Shown: positions 53,496-64,000, counted from the stretch's first letter. The stretch: 64,000 nucleotides of DNA from Sphingomicrobium marinum (GCF_026157105.1 NZ_JANPVQ010000001.1:1171501-1235500), one strand, 5' to 3'. Notes: generated from the sequence alone by a model not told the origin. Made by a program: numbers and translations.

Positions 53496-56150
53496 ATGAC
53501 TTCGACCAACGATATTCGCCGCAGCTTTCTCGACTATTTCGAGAGTCAGGGCCACGAACGGGTGCCCAGCGCGCCGTTGGTGCCGCACAACGACCCGACG
53601 CTGATGTTTGTCAACGCCGGCATGGTGCCGTTCAAGAACGTGTTCACGGGGCTCGAGCAGGTGTCGTACACGACCGCAACGTCGAGCCAGAAGTGCGTGA
53701 GGGCGGGCGGCAAGCATAACGACCTAGACAATGTCGGTTATACCGCGCGCCACCACACCTTTTTCGAAATGCTCGGCAATTTTTCGTTCGGCGACTATTT
53801 CAAGGATGAGGCGATCAGCCATGCTTGGACGCTGCTGACCAAGGAATGGGGCTTGTCGACAGACAAGCTGACCGCGACCGTCTATCACACCGATGACGAG
53901 GCGTATGATCTGTGGCGCAAGATTTCGGGGCTGCCCGAGGAGCGTATCATCCGCATCGCCACGAAGGATAATTTCTGGGCCATGGGCTCGGACGGGCCGT
54001 GCGGACCGTGCAGCGAGATTTTCTACGATCATGGCGACCATATCGAAGGCGGCCCGCCGGGAAGCCCGAACGAGGATGGCGACCGCTTTGTCGAGATCTG
54101 GAACCTCGTCTTCATGCAGCATACGCAGGCTGCCGACGAAATTGTCGGCGACCTGCCCAAGCCCAGCATCGACACGGGTATGGGCCTGGAGCGCATTGCT
54201 GCGGTCATGCAGGGCGTCCACGACAATTACGATACCGACCAGTTCAAGGCGCTGATCGCCGCGTCGGAAGATCTGACCAAGACGAAGGCCGAAGGCGAGC
54301 GGCAGGCGAGCCACCGCGTGATCGCCGATCATCTGCGTTCGTCGGGCTTCCTGATCGCCGATGGCGTGCTGCCGTCCAATGAGGGGCGCGGCTATGTGCT
54401 GCGCCGGATCATGCGCCGCGCGATGCGCCATGCGCATATCCTTGGCGCGGCCGAACCGCTGATACACCGCCTGGTGCCCGAGCTGCTGTCCGAGATGGGG
54501 AGCGCCTATCCTGAATTGGTGCGCGCGCAGACGCTGATCGAGACCACGCTGCACGACGAGGAAGTGCGCTTCCGCCGCACGCTGGCCAACGGGCTCAAGC
54601 TGCTCGACGAAGCGACCAGGGACATGGGCGAGGGCGATGCGCTGCCCGGCGAAACCGCGTTCAAGCTCTACGACACGTACGGTTTTCCTTTCGATCTGAC
54701 CAAAGACGCGCTGCGCCGCGAGGGGCTGAGCGTTGATCGCGAAGGCTTCGATGCTGCCATGGCGGAGCAGAAGGCCAAGGCACGCGCAGCGTGGAAGGGT
54801 TCGGGCGAGCAGGCAAGCGATGAATTGTGGTTCGACCTTGCCGATGAAGTCGGCGCCACCGAATTTACCGGATACCTGTCGGGCGAGGGCGAGGGCGTGG
54901 TGCAGGCTATCGTCAAGGACGGTACGCGCGTCGACAGCGCGGGCGAGGGCGACGAGGTGATGCTCGTGCTTAACCAAACGCCCTTTTATGGCGAAAGCGG
55001 CGGACAGGTCGGCGATGCCGGCAGCCTGTCCTCAAAGGCCGGCTTTGCAGCGATTGTCAGCGACACGTCCAAGCCGCTCGGCAAGCTGCATGTCCTGCAC
55101 AGCAAGGTGACCAAGGGTAGCGTGAAGGTTGGCGACAGCCTGCACCAGGAAATCGACGTCGAACGCCGCGACCAGACACGCGCCAACCACTCGGCGACGC
55201 ACTTGGTGCACGCGGCGCTGCGTAACCGATTGGGCGACCATGTCACGCAGAAGGGCAGCCTTGTCGCGCCCGACCGCTTGCGCTTCGACTTTTCGCATCC
55301 CAGCGCTCTCACCGCGGACGAAATCGCCGACATCGAGCGCGAGGTGAACGAAGAAATTCGCGCCAACGAGATCGTCGATACGCGGCTGATGACGCCCGAC
55401 GATGCCATTGAAGCTGGTGCACTGGCGCTGTTTGGCGAGAAATATGGCGATGAGGTCCGCGTTTTGTCGATGGGTCGCAAGACCGACAAGAGCTATTCGG
55501 TGGAACTGTGCGGCGGGACGCATGTCCGCGCCACCGGCGACATCCAGCTGTTCAAGATTATTAGCGAAAGCGCGGTGTCCTCGGGCGTCCGTCGCATCGA
55601 GGCGCTGACCGGTGAGGCGGCGCGCATGTGGCTGATCCAGCGCGACGCCAAGTTGCGCGATGCCGCCAACAGCCTGAAGGCCGCGCCCGACGAGGTGCCC
55701 GAGCGAATCGCCGCGCTGGTGCGCGAGCGCAAGCAGCTCGAACGCGAACTTGCCGATGCGAAGAAAGCGCTCGCGATGGGCGGCGGCGGCGCGAAGGACG
55801 CGCCTGGCCCGGAAGAGGTCGCCGGCATCGCCTTCATGGGCCGCGTGGTGGAAGGCCTTGAGCCCAAGGCGCTGCGTCCCACGGTAGACGACATGAAGAG
55901 GGAGCTCGGTTCGGGCATCGCCGCCTTGGTCGCGGTCAATGACGGCAAGGCCAGCGTCGCGGTGGGTGTCACCGATGACAAGACGAACGAAGCGAGCGCC
56001 GTCGACCTCGTCAAGGTCGCGGTCGAAGCGCTGGGCGGCAAGGGCGGCGGCGGCCGTCCGGATATGGCGCAAGGCGGCGGGCCCGATGGCGACAAGGCGG
56101 AGGAAGCGCTGGCAGCGGTGAAAGACGCGCTGGCCAGCTCGGCAGCGTGA
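53496..56150 (+). CDS. alaS: Alanyl-tRNA synthetase
   Basis: 884 residues from ATG 53496, matching [30 protein letters not shown] of the family. Aminoacylation core ([30 protein letters not shown]-like region), the editing site in [14 protein letters not shown] (HxxxH) with the [11 protein letters not shown] motif, and the C-Ala region at the end. It charges tRNA-Ala. Divergent from mtgA over about 53 bases. Its stop overlaps the methyltransferase start (GTGA). Confidence 0.96.
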   Translation: MTSTNDIRRSFLDYFESQGHERVPSAPLVPHNDPTLMFVNAGMVPFKNVFTGLEQVSYTTATSSQKCVRAGGKHNDLDNVGYTARHHTFFEMLGNFSFGDYFKDEAISHAWTLLTKEWGLSTDKLTATVYHTDDEAYDLWRKISGLPEERIIRIATKDNFWAMGSDGPCGPCSEIFYDHGDHIEGGPPGSPNEDGDRFVEIWNLVFMQHTQAADEIVGDLPKPSIDTGMGLERIAAVMQGVHDNYDTDQFKALIAASEDLTKTKAEGERQASHRVIADHLRSSGFLIADGVLPSNEGRGYVLRRIMRRAMRHAHILGAAEPLIHRLVPELLSEMGSAYPELVRAQTLIETTLHDEEVRFRRTLANGLKLLDEATRDMGEGDALPGETAFKLYDTYGFPFDLTKDALRREGLSVDREGFDAAMAEQKAKARAAWKGSGEQASDELWFDLADEVGATEFTGYLSGEGEGVVQAIVKDGTRVDSAGEGDEVMLVLNQTPFYGESGGQVGDAGSLSSKAGFAAIVSDTSKPLGKLHVLHSKVTKGSVKVGDSLHQEIDVERRDQTRANHSATHLVHAALRNRLGDHVTQKGSLVAPDRLRFDFSHPSALTADEIADIEREVNEEIRANEIVDTRLMTPDDAIEAGALALFGEKYGDEVRVLSMGRKTDKSYSVELCGGTHVRATGDIQLFKIISESAVSSGVRRIEALTGEAARMWLIQRDAKLRDAANSLKAAPDEVPERIAALVRERKQLERELADAKKALAMGGGGAKDAPGPEEVAGIAFMGRVVEGLEPKALRPTVDDMKRELGSGIAALVAVNDGKASVAVGVTDDKTNEASAVDLVKVAVEALGGKGGGGRPDMAQGGGPDGDKAEEALAAVKDALASSAA

Positions 56151-57322
56151 CCCCGGGCGCCCGCGTCCAGGCGGCCATCGAAATCCTCGACACGGTGATC
56201 GCGTCGGCGCGCGACAACGGTCCGCCCGCCGATGCCATCGTGCGCCAATATTTTCGCGAGCGACGGTATGCCGGGTCGAAGGATCGCCGCGCGGTGCGCG
56301 AGCATGTCTTCGCGGCCATCCGCCATTGCGGTGAGATGCCCGAAAACGGCCGTGCCGCGATGCTCGGGCTGGCGAAGGAAGATGCGCCGCTCGCGGGGTT
56401 GTTCGATGGGCAGGGGCATGCGCCCGCACCGATCGAAGCTGGCGAAACCGCCTGCGAGGGTCGGCTTCTACCGACCTGGCTGGAAAATGAACTCCATCCG
56501 CTCGTATCGAGTGACGAATGGCCTGCCTTGCTGGCGCGCGCGCCGCTCGACCTTCGCGTCAACATAGCGCGCACGACGCGGGATGCCGTTTTGCCGTCGT
56601 TCCCGGACAGCAAGCCGACCATGCTTGCGCCTCACGGCATCCGCCTCGACACCGATACGCGCATCGACCAGCATCCGGCGTACCGCGACGGACTTGTCGA
56701 GGTGCAGGACGAAGCCAGCCAACTCGTCGCGCATGCCTGCGATCCGCGAGACGGTGCCCTTATCGTCGATTTATGTGCAGGGGCGGGGGGCAAGTCGCTT
56801 GCGCTTGCCGCACTAACACCCGACGCTCGAATAGTCGCCGCCGACATCAGCCGTGCGCGCCTGTCGCAACTGCCGCCGCGCGCCGAACGCGCCGGAGCGA
56901 CAAATATTGAGACACGCCTTCTCGATACGCCGCGAGAAGCGGAGATGCTCGCCGACCTCAATGGCCAAGCGGACATCGTCCTGATCGATGCCCCCTGTTC
57001 GGGATCGGGCACGTGGCGGCGCAATCCGGAAGGGCGGTGGCGCCTGACGCCGGAGCGTCTCGACCGGCTCGTCGAAACGCAAAGCCGCCTGATCGACCTT
57101 GCCTTGCCGCTGCTCAAACCGGGCGGAAAGCTGGTGTACGTGGTCTGCTCGCTCCTTTCCGCCGAGGGAGAGGCGCAGGCGAGCGCCGCGGCAAGCCGTC
57201 ATTCAGGCTTGGCGTGGCAAGACAGTCTCGACTTCGGTCGAAAGGCAGGAGCCGGACGATTGCTGACACCCGCCCATGACGGCACCGATGGCTTTTTTAT
57301 CGCCACTGGCGTGAAGTCGTGA
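56147..57322 (+). CDS. RsmB/NOP-family RNA cytosine-5 methyltransferase
   Basis: 391 residues, GTG start overlapping the alaS stop. An N-terminal NusB-like helical domain (residues ~1-110), then a methyltransferase domain: SAM motif [15 protein letters not shown], motif [17 protein letters not shown] with its helper cysteine and motif [15 protein letters not shown] with the catalytic cysteine. Family members methylate 16S rRNA C967 or related sites; which site this enzyme uses cannot be told from the sequence. Divergent helper genes none; transcribed with alaS. Confidence 0.87.
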   Translation: MTPGARVQAAIEILDTVIASARDNGPPADAIVRQYFRERRYAGSKDRRAVREHVFAAIRHCGEMPENGRAAMLGLAKEDAPLAGLFDGQGHAPAPIEAGETACEGRLLPTWLENELHPLVSSDEWPALLARAPLDLRVNIARTTRDAVLPSFPDSKPTMLAPHGIRLDTDTRIDQHPAYRDGLVEVQDEASQLVAHACDPRDGALIVDLCAGAGGKSLALAALTPDARIVAADISRARLSQLPPRAERAGATNIETRLLDTPREAEMLADLNGQADIVLIDAPCSGSGTWRRNPEGRWRLTPERLDRLVETQSRLIDLALPLLKPGGKLVYVVCSLLSAEGEAQASAAASRHSGLAWQDSLDFGRKAGAGRLLTPAHDGTDGFFIATGVKS

Positions 57323-57351
57323 TAACGCGCGGTAATATTTGGGAGATTTTG

Positions 57352-57840
57352 ATGCGTATCAGTCCGCTAGTTCTCGTCCTCGGTGTGACCGCATCGACCA
57401 TGTCGGTTGCCGGCATGGCGCAGCGCCAGCCCGTCGATCCGGCGTCTGCCGCGTTGGTCAAGCAAGCCGAAGAACTGATGGCTCAGGGCAAGCTTGTCGA
57501 AGCCGACGATACGCTCGAAGCCGCGCTCGTCATCGATCCCAAAAACGAAGATGCGTTCACCGCGATGGCCAAGGTGGCGATCGAACAGCGTCTCTACGGG
57601 CAGGCGATTAGCTATGGCCGCAAGGCGCTGATCATCGACCCCACCGATCGCGAAGCACTCGCGGTGCAGGGCGAAGCGCTGGTGCAGATCGGCGCGACCG
57701 ACCGCGCACGCCAGAACCTCGCCAAGCTTGCAGAACTGTGCGGTGATGATTGCGCCGAGCGGACCAAGCTCGCGGCGGCGATCCGCCGCGGCCCGGTGCT
57801 CGTGGCTGCCGAAACGCCCGACGCGCCCCAACCCAACTAG
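57352..57840 (+). CDS. Secreted TPR protein
   Basis: 162 residues from ATG 57352 (GGGAG upstream). Signal sequence LVLVLGVTASTMSVAGMA, then three TPR-type helix pairs (LVKQAEELMAQGKLVEADDTL, DAFTAMAKVAIEQRLYGQAIS and YGRKALIIDPTDREALAVQGE). Probably a periplasmic or membrane-associated scaffold. Function not known. The gene's end overlaps the end of the convergent rsmA gene by four bases. Confidence 0.75.
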   Translation: MRISPLVLVLGVTASTMSVAGMAQRQPVDPASAALVKQAEELMAQGKLVEADDTLEAALVIDPKNEDAFTAMAKVAIEQRLYGQAISYGRKALIIDPTDREALAVQGEALVQIGATDRARQNLAKLAELCGDDCAERTKLAAAIRRGPVLVAAETPDAPQPN

Positions 57841-58649
57841 AGTTTTCTAGCCAATTCGATCCATTCGTCGACGCTGACCGTCTCGGCGCGCCGCGTCTCA
57901 TCGATTCCGATTGCCGCCAGCGCATCGAGTGCGCCCGGTACGCTCTTGAGACTTTGCCGCAGCATCTTTCGGCGCTGTCCGAACGCGGCTGCGGTCAGTC
58001 TGGTCAGAACCGCCGGATCGACGCCCTCGGGGGCTGCTTTTGGAACGATATGCACCACAGCGCTCTCCACCTTGGGCGGCGGGACGAACGCCGAACGGCT
58101 GACTTTCATTGCGATGGAGGGCGCCGAACGCCACTGCGCGAGCACGGCCAGTCTGCCGTAGGCGCTGGTGCCGGGTTCGGCGACGATGCGCTGCGCGACC
58201 TCGCGCTGGAACATGAGGGTGAGCGAGGCCCAGAATGGTGGCCATTCCCCGCCATCAAGCCACCCCGTCAGCAACGCCGTCCCGACATTATAGGGCAGGT
58301 TCGCGACAATGTGCGCGCCGCGCCCGACGGTCGCTTCGGCGTCGATGGCCATGGCATCGCCTTCGATCAGCGTCAGCATGTCGCCATACTCACTCTTGAG
58401 CTCTTGCAGCGCCGGAATGCAGCGCGGATCACGTTCGACCGCGATGACGCGTGCACCCGCGTCGAGCAGCGCGCGGGTCAGGCCGCCGGGACCGGGGCCC
58501 ACTTCGAAAACGGTCTGGTCCGAAAGATCGCCCGGGATCGCCGCAATGCGCGCCAGCAGCTGTCGGTCGAGAATGAAGTTCTGGCCCAGCGCCTTGCTGG
58601 CGGACAAGTTGTGCCGCGCGATGACCTCGCGAAGCGGCTCGACACTCAC
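57837..58649 (-). CDS. rsmA: 16S rRNA adenine dimethyltransferase
   Basis: 270 residues. KsgA motifs: ALGQNFILDRQLL, FEVGPGPGGLTRALL (SAM motif I), AVERDPRCIPAL and the NLPYNVG motif IV that acts on the target base, then FQREVAQRI. It dimethylates A1518 and A1519 of 16S rRNA late in 30S assembly. Start ATG 58649 overlaps the pdxA stop (ATGA), last gene of the lptD-surA-pdxA-rsmA operon. Confidence 0.96.
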   Translation of the reverse strand: MSVEPLREVIARHNLSASKALGQNFILDRQLLARIAAIPGDLSDQTVFEVGPGPGGLTRALLDAGARVIAVERDPRCIPALQELKSEYGDMLTLIEGDAMAIDAEATVGRGAHIVANLPYNVGTALLTGWLDGGEWPPFWASLTLMFQREVAQRIVAEPGTSAYGRLAVLAQWRSAPSIAMKVSRSAFVPPPKVESAVVHIVPKAAPEGVDPAVLTRLTAAAFGQRRKMLRQSLKSVPGALDALAAIGIDETRRAETVSVDEWIELARKL

Positions 58650-59668
58650 TTGCCGATGGCCATGCCAGTGCGGCCATGTTCGGCAAGACGGCGGCGATGT
58701 GCCGCCGCTTCGGTGGCGCAGTGCATGGCAGCGGCCATTGCGGTCGGCGTCGCCAGATCCTGCCCGGCAATATCGAACGCCGTTCCATGATCGGGCGACG
58801 TACGCACTATAGGCAGCCCCAGCGTGATGTTCACGCCTTCATCGAAATGCAGCGCTTTTAGCGGGATCAATGCCTGGTCATGATACATGCACAAGGCGGC
58901 GTCGTAATTGGCGCGCGCGCGCTCATGAAACATGGTGTCGGCAGGGTGGGGGCCGGTGACGACCCAGCCTTCACTGCGCAGCTGCTCGATGGCGGGTTCG
59001 ATGATCTCGACATCCTCGTGCCCCAACGCACCGCCTTCGCCAGCGTGCGGGTTGAGACCCGAAATCGCCAGACGCGGCATGTCGATGCCGAAATTGCGGA
59101 TCAAGCCGCGAAGTGCCGCCCGGCCGCGTGACGCCACGATCTCGACGCTGAGTGCATCTGCGGCCATCGACAAGGGGATGTGCGTTGTCACCGGCACGGT
59201 GCGCAGCGTCGGCCCTGCCAGCATCATCGCGACATTGTCGCGCGAGACACCGCAGCGCTCGGCGACGAATTCGGTCTGGCCGGGATGGGTGAAGCCAACT
59301 TCGTAAAGCTGCTGCTTCGACACCGGGCCCGTCACGACCCCCGCTACCGAGCCTGAACGCGCCAACCCGACCGCCAGTTCGAGCGAATCGTAGGAACAGC
59401 GCGCGCCATCGCTGTTCGGTTTGCCCGGATTGATCTCGCTGTCGCATTCGATTGCGATCACCGGCAGCCCGTTGGCAAACGCCTCGGCGCCTTCCTCGGG
59501 GTCTTCCACGACCGCGATCGGGATGTCCGAAACCGCGCTGATGGATTGCGGATCGCCGATCGCCACGAAAGGCGGGAGCCCTTCGACGTGGCGGTTTTCC
59601 CAGCACTTGGCGACCACTTCCGGACCGATCCCGGCCGGGTCACCCAGGCTGACGGAAAGCGGCAGCAC
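58646..59668 (-). CDS. pdxA: 4-hydroxythreonine-4-phosphate dehydrogenase
   Basis: 340 residues. PdxA signatures: SLGDPAGIGPEVVAK at the N-terminus, metal ligands in VTTHIPLS, NPHAGEGGALGHED and MYHDQALIPLK (three histidines), and the end TSPDHGTAFDIAG. It oxidises 4-phosphohydroxy-L-threonine in pyridoxal phosphate synthesis. Starts 11 bases after the surA stop; overlaps rsmA by four bases. Confidence 0.96.
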   Translation of the reverse strand: MLPLSVSLGDPAGIGPEVVAKCWENRHVEGLPPFVAIGDPQSISAVSDIPIAVVEDPEEGAEAFANGLPVIAIECDSEINPGKPNSDGARCSYDSLELAVGLARSGSVAGVVTGPVSKQQLYEVGFTHPGQTEFVAERCGVSRDNVAMMLAGPTLRTVPVTTHIPLSMAADALSVEIVASRGRAALRGLIRNFGIDMPRLAISGLNPHAGEGGALGHEDVEIIEPAIEQLRSEGWVVTGPHPADTMFHERARANYDAALCMYHDQALIPLKALHFDEGVNITLGLPIVRTSPDHGTAFDIAGQDLATPTAMAAAMHCATEAAAHRRRLAEHGRTGMAIGK

Positions 59669-59679
59669 CGCGCCAGCGC

Positions 59680-61020
59680 CTAGCGGAATTCGATAATGGC
59701 GTCGCGGCGAAGGTCGCGCAGATAACGCTGGGCGCGGCTGTTTACGCGCTGCTGGTTCATCTGGTTGTAGACCTGATCGAAGCTGGGCATGCCGGGCTGC
59801 TGCTCGTCGCGTCCGCAGATGACGAGGATGCGGACACCTTCATCGAGCGAACCGAACGGCTGCGTTGCCTGGCCGACCTGCATCGGGATCATCATCTGCT
59901 GGAGGGCAGGAGGAAGATCGCGCATGCTGACACCGTCCGACTGGACGACCTGGCCGCCGAAGTTGGCGGCGATCGCGTCTGCACCGCCGCAGCCGCCGAC
60001 ATTTTGCGCCGCCGTGCTGAAGCGCTCGACGCGGGCCAATGCGGCCTGCTCGCTCATGCCCGGATCGAAACCTATCGTGACCTGCTTGAGGCTCAATACT
60101 GCATCGCGCGGGTCAGCCGTCAGGATCGTGCGCGAATCCTGGATCGCGATGATCGAATAACCGCCCGCGACGGGGATCGGCACGCTGACCGCACCCGGAC
60201 GAAGGCTGGTGACAGCTTCGGCGAGTTCGGGGGGCAGCTGACCGGGCTGCACCCAGCCAAGGTCGCCGCCGACCGCTGCCGTCGACGCCTGGCTATATTG
60301 GCGTGCATAAGCGGCAAAGCTACCGCCCTGTCCAAGCTGTTCGAGGATATTCTGGGCCGTCTGGCGCACTTCGGCATCGGTCGCGGGGGTTGCCGGGAGA
60401 TAAATCTCGGCAACACGATATTCGGTCGTGCCCTTGGACGCTTCGAGCCGATCAAGGACGGCCTGCACTTCTTCGTCGCCCACCGAAACGGTGCTTTCGA
60501 TCTTGGCTTGCTGAAGGCGCTGCCACGCCATTTCGCCCTGCACCTGACGGCGGATCGAGCGGAGCGATGAGCCGTTGGCGGCGAGATATTCGGCCAGTTC
60601 GTCGGGGGTGCGGCCATTCTGTTCGGCGACCCGCACTACAGTGGCGTTGATTTCCTCCGGTGTCAGTTCGATTTCTTCCGCTGCGGCGGCTTGCACCTGG
60701 AGCGTCTCGTCGATCAGGTTGCGCAGCACCTGCTGGCGCAGGCGGTCGAGCTGTGCGGTATCGATCTGGCCGTCATTCGACAGCGCGACGAGCGCGAGGC
60801 GCTGTTCGACGTCGGTCGCGGTGATGACTTCCCCGTTGACGATGGCAGTCGCCTTGACGACCGGCGGCAAGGCCGCGCCAAAAAGTGTCGGATTGTCGGG
60901 CAAGGCCAGCGACTGCGCCGTATTGGTCTGCTGTTCAGGCTGAGCCTGCATGGCCATCGCCGCTCCACCGGCGAGCGCCACTGCGGCCATCGAAACCGCG
61001 ATCCTGCGTGCAATTGTCAT
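59680..61020 (-). CDS. surA: SurA-type periplasmic chaperone / peptidyl-prolyl isomerase
   Basis: 446 residues. Signal segment (RIAVSMAAVALAGGAAMAMQA), a SurA_N chaperone domain (VNGEVITATDVEQRLALVALS..LLIDETLQVQAA-like), and a parvulin domain around QYSQASTAAVGGDLGWVQPGQLP, then a degenerate second parvulin (MRDLPPALQQMMIPMQVGQ). It folds outer-membrane proteins such as LptD. Located between lptD and pdxA in the conserved operon. Length normal. Confidence 0.9.
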   Translation of the reverse strand: MTIARRIAVSMAAVALAGGAAMAMQAQPEQQTNTAQSLALPDNPTLFGAALPPVVKATAIVNGEVITATDVEQRLALVALSNDGQIDTAQLDRLRQQVLRNLIDETLQVQAAAAEEIELTPEEINATVVRVAEQNGRTPDELAEYLAANGSSLRSIRRQVQGEMAWQRLQQAKIESTVSVGDEEVQAVLDRLEASKGTTEYRVAEIYLPATPATDAEVRQTAQNILEQLGQGGSFAAYARQYSQASTAAVGGDLGWVQPGQLPPELAEAVTSLRPGAVSVPIPVAGGYSIIAIQDSRTILTADPRDAVLSLKQVTIGFDPGMSEQAALARVERFSTAAQNVGGCGGADAIAANFGGQVVQSDGVSMRDLPPALQQMMIPMQVGQATQPFGSLDEGVRILVICGRDEQQPGMPSFDQVYNQMNQQRVNSRAQRYLRDLRRDAIIEFR

Positions 61021-61080
61021 GATAGTCGTAACCCTTTGATCTTTTGCTCTTTCCTTGGCGGCATTTAGCTGAATGGCAGC

Positions 61081-63306
61081 TTAGCGGCCAAGCCCTTTCA
61101 AGATCACGCGGATCTGGAATGTGGACCCGCGATCGAATAATCCTGCGCGTTCATAGTCGCGTCTCCACGTCAAGCCAACCTCCAACGCGTCATCTTCGTA
61201 GGATACGCCCACGCGGTGCCGTGTCGGCTCGAATCCGTCGGCAAGACTGAGCGGATCTTCATCGCTGTTGGTGAGGTCGAGAACGACCGACCCGAATGCC
61301 GACCAGTTGTCGTCGATCTTGACGCGCCCGCCACCGCGCAATTCTTCCTTGTCGCGCAAATCCTCGATCGAAATGTCGATATCGCGGTCGAGCAGCAGGT
61401 AGCCGATCTGCGCATAGGTCTCGATGGTGCCGAGCGTGAGATCGAGCTCTGTCCGGCGAATCTTGAGGTCGTCCTTGTCGATCCGGAAGCGGTGGGTGAA
61501 ATCGAGGAAGCGCCCGTAGCGCACGCGCGTGCGCCCGACGATGTCCGAAAAGCGATCGGTCAGTCCCGTCCCGTCCGGGAAAATGTCCGGCGACTGGTTG
61601 AGGCGATAGCTCTGCCCGATGTTGCTGCGGATCGAGACATTGGGAATATCGAGCATATATTCCACGCCGTAGGTGACGCGGCTGCCATCGTCCCAGCGAT
61701 CGTATCCGGGGAATCGGTTGAGCGCGAAGAGGTTCGAATCCTCAAGGTCGATGGCGCGGGCGTCCTCGTTCGGGATATCGAGATTCTCGGTGCGCGGCGT
61801 CACCACGAGCTGGATGCGCGGCACGATGCGCTGCGTGCCACCGAATGCCGGCCCGATCAGCGGATAGCGCATGTCTGCCGCCAGCGCCCCGATCCCGCGG
61901 AAATTCCAACCTTCTTCGCCGCGATAGGCCTCGACATTGGTGCTCAGCACGTTGTTGGTGTGATAGACATCGCCGCGGGCATAGGCGGTCAGGGTCAATT
62001 CTTGCCCCCAGTTCGTCAGCAAGCGGCGATCCCACCTGGCACCCGCGAATGCGCGCTGCGTATCCTGGCCATCAACGCGCAGGATGGCGAGGCTGTTGGC
62101 CTGCAATTCCACCCGCCCGCCAACGGGCAGGTCGCTCAATCGCCAGCGCGCGTCGATCGCCGGCAACGCGACCGGTGTCGTCGCAAGCTCGTCATCGACC
62201 CGCAGGCCCTGGAACGCCCAGCCGGCGATCGAGATATAGGCGTCTTCGCTGAAACGCTCGAGATTGAGGAAACTGCGCAGCCGATCATCGCGCGTGATGT
62301 CGTAGCGACGGGTAACCGTCTTGTCCGAAGCGACCCGGCCTGATCCGGTCAGGCGCCAGTTCTCATCGAACTGGAGGCGTCCATTAGCTTCGAGATAACC
62401 GCGAACGTCGCGCTCCAGAACGGCATTGGGGTTCGAGAGCAGCTCGTCCTCGACCTCGCCATAGGTGAGGAAGCCGCCCACCTGCACCGCGCCTGTTGTC
62501 GTCAGCTGGCGATAAAAAGCCTCGATGGAGGGGAAGGCACCCGAATAGACCGTCGGTGTCAGCGTGAAATCGCGGTTGCGTGCCAGGCGCCAGTAATAAG
62601 GCTGGCTGATCTCGAGCCCGTTGATGCCCGAAATCGCAACCTCGGGGACGAGAAAGCCGGTAATGCCGCCAATCGGCCCCGGCTGTCCGATCGAGAATGA
62701 CGGGATCGCGGGAAGCGCCACGCCGAAAAAGGTGAACTGTCCGCCCTTGAAGGTGAGCGTGCCGGTTTCCGCATCGCGGATGACTTGCGCGGCGCGGATC
62801 GACCAGCTCGGATTTTCAGGGCAGCCTGCGGCGGGGCTGATCGTGCATGGCGAATATATCGCGTTCTCCAGCGTGAGGTCGCCGTCGACGCTGGTAGCGC
62901 GCTCGGCCGCGATACGCCCGCCGGTATCGAGCGCGAGGAGCAAATTCTCGCTCATCCCGTTGGAAAATGCTTCGTCGAGCTCGACGTGATCGCCGATCAC
63001 GCGGTCGCCCGTGGGCGAGAGCAGGACGACATTTCCTTCGGCCACGATCAGCCCGGTGCTGCGGTCCCAGGTGACGCGGTCGGCCGCGACATAATAGCCA
63101 TCGCGGTTGGCCCGCACCTGGCCGGTTGCGGTGACGACCTGGTTGGCGCCGTCATAGGCGATCTCGTCGGCGCTGAAGACGATCAGGTCTTCTTGCGCCG
63201 CAGCCGCGATCGACGGATCGTCCTGCACGGCGGCAAGGGCAGGGGAGGCCATCCCCAGGATCAGCAGACTCGCGCCGCTCAACAACCGATTTGCACTACC
63301 GCTCAT
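61081..63306 (-). CDS. lptD: LPS-assembly outer-membrane protein LptD
   Basis: 741 residues from ATG 63306 (the frame opens at 63342 but the signal SGASLLILGMASPALAA fits the shorter form). OstA-like N-terminal domain (VFSADEIAYDGANQVVTATG, VEGNVVLLSPTGDRV), the cysteine pair of the LptD linker (YSPCTISPAAGCPE) and a large C-terminal barrel. It inserts LPS in the outer leaflet together with LptE. Divergent from pepA; 60 bases precede surA. Confidence 0.93.
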   Translation of the reverse strand: MSGSANRLLSGASLLILGMASPALAAVQDDPSIAAAAQEDLIVFSADEIAYDGANQVVTATGQVRANRDGYYVAADRVTWDRSTGLIVAEGNVVLLSPTGDRVIGDHVELDEAFSNGMSENLLLALDTGGRIAAERATSVDGDLTLENAIYSPCTISPAAGCPENPSWSIRAAQVIRDAETGTLTFKGGQFTFFGVALPAIPSFSIGQPGPIGGITGFLVPEVAISGINGLEISQPYYWRLARNRDFTLTPTVYSGAFPSIEAFYRQLTTTGAVQVGGFLTYGEVEDELLSNPNAVLERDVRGYLEANGRLQFDENWRLTGSGRVASDKTVTRRYDITRDDRLRSFLNLERFSEDAYISIAGWAFQGLRVDDELATTPVALPAIDARWRLSDLPVGGRVELQANSLAILRVDGQDTQRAFAGARWDRRLLTNWGQELTLTAYARGDVYHTNNVLSTNVEAYRGEEGWNFRGIGALAADMRYPLIGPAFGGTQRIVPRIQLVVTPRTENLDIPNEDARAIDLEDSNLFALNRFPGYDRWDDGSRVTYGVEYMLDIPNVSIRSNIGQSYRLNQSPDIFPDGTGLTDRFSDIVGRTRVRYGRFLDFTHRFRIDKDDLKIRRTELDLTLGTIETYAQIGYLLLDRDIDISIEDLRDKEELRGGGRVKIDDNWSAFGSVVLDLTNSDEDPLSLADGFEPTRHRVGVSYEDDALEVGLTWRRDYERAGLFDRGSTFQIRVILKGLGR

Positions 63307-63414
63307 CGCCCCCGCTATTGCAGCTTGGCGCAGGGGCGGCAATCCGCCTTTGCCTTTTGACCCGCGCTTGTCTTATGTCGCGCACAAATTATCGAACATT
63401 TCGAGGTGTATTTC

Positions 63415-64000
63415 ATGCAGATCCGTTTCGCCGACAACCGCCCCGCCGGGGATTTTGCCCTTGTCCTGCCCGCTTCCGGCCAGGGCGATGACAAGCTGGA
63501 AACGCTGGGAAGCGATCTCGACGTCGTCAAGGCCGCGATGCGCCGCCAGCGTTTCGAGGGCAAGAAGGGCCAGGTCGCCAGCGCATGGCTCGCCGCCGAC
63601 AACGGCCGCCGCCTGCTGGTTGTGGGCGAGGGCAAGGGCGATGGCGAGGCGGCCGAGGCGCTGGGCGCGAAGATCAGCGCGACCTTGCTGACATCGGGCG
63701 AAACGCATGGCGTTCTCGATCTCACCGGCAGCGATTTCGATGCCGACGAAGCCGCGCGCATCGCCTTTGGCGCCGCGTTGCGGGCATGGCGTTACGATCG
63801 CTATCGCACCACGCAGAAGGATCACCAGAAGGTGACGTTCGTCACGTTGACCATCGTCGGTGCTGCGGACGGTGCCGAAGACGCCTGGACGGGCACCTTC
63901 GAAGGCATCGCCAAGGGCGTGGCGCTGACCAAGGAACTGGTCACCGAGCCCGCCAACATCATCTACCCCGAAAGCTTCGTCGAGCGCGTGCGCGAGCATG
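63415..64000 (+). CDS. pepA: Leucyl aminopeptidase, N-terminal part, 3' end outside the window
   Basis: 195 complete codons from ATG 63415 (GAGGTG upstream), running off the window. It starts MQIRFADNRPAGDFALVLP, has the N-terminal macro-like domain of M17 peptidases (RLLVVGEGKGDGEAAEALGA, ARIAFGAALRAWRYDRYRTT) and reaches GVALTKELVTEPANIIYPESFVERV, which opens the catalytic domain. The zinc ligands lie beyond the window. The family hydrolyses N-terminal leucine and other residues. Divergent from lptD. Confidence 0.92.
   Translation, partial: MQIRFADNRPAGDFALVLPASGQGDDKLETLGSDLDVVKAAMRRQRFEGKKGQVASAWLAADNGRRLLVVGEGKGDGEAAEALGAKISATLLTSGETHGVLDLTGSDFDADEAARIAFGAALRAWRYDRYRTTQKDHQKVTFVTLTIVGAADGAEDAWTGTFEGIAKGVALTKELVTEPANIIYPESFVERVREH

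Noticed and set aside
53724-54977. 417-residue minus-strand ORF
   Set aside because: Antisense shadow of alaS.
55032-56429. 465-residue minus-strand ORF
   Set aside because: Lies over alaS and the methyltransferase gene, both with intact motifs; no domain or start signal of its own.

Overview
The window looks like chromosome from an alphaproteobacterium of the Sphingomonadales. The grounds are the gene order lptD-surA-pdxA-rsmA, the short ProS beginning [11 protein letters not shown], a LolC/LolD pair in the style of alphaproteobacteria, several HWE/HisKA_2 histidine kinases, and a generally GC-rich sequence. Species cannot be named from sequence alone.

Left part, 1 to about 23.85 kb: accessory DNA. 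It opens with the 3' part of a very large DUF11-type surface protein with a predicted beta-barrel C-terminus, and a second DUF11 protein. A visibly AT-richer signalling block follows (about 7.1-17.7 kb): three PilZ proteins, a receiver domain lacking its phospho-aspartate, a MASE1 hybrid histidine kinase, a FixL/FixJ-like pair, and three paralogous winged-helix proteins with small palindromes in front of them. Three 3' fragments of the same tRNA-Met(CAU) gene lie in direct orientation, ending at 18070, 19249 and 23853. They look like the distal attachment-site copies of successive integrations into a tRNA-Met gene that should lie left of the window. They bracket a PRC-barrel gene plus a membrane protein, and then a DUF4331 / lipoprotein / TPR / ECF sigma / RskA anti-sigma module.

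Middle, 24-45 kb: small secreted and stress-type proteins (one conserved gene frameshifted), two HWE-type sensor kinases, a CHASE2-EAL / FecR / outer-membrane-protein cluster whose FecR protein carries nine 19-residue acidic repeats, a PAS protein, HPPD and a GNAT acetyltransferase. A compact minus-strand operon at 42.7-44.8 kb encodes a 90-residue peptide, a YcaO enzyme and a TfuA protein. This is the best candidate for an undescribed system: a RiPP-like, possibly thioamide-forming locus with no transporter or protease beside it and a winged-helix/TPR regulator gene converging on it.

Right part, 45-64 kb: housekeeping genes, tightly packed. They are proS-lolC-lolD, dnaE, mtgA, alaS with an RsmB-like methyltransferase and a TPR protein, the lptD-surA-pdxA-rsmA operon on the minus strand, and the start of a leucyl aminopeptidase gene cut by the window edge.
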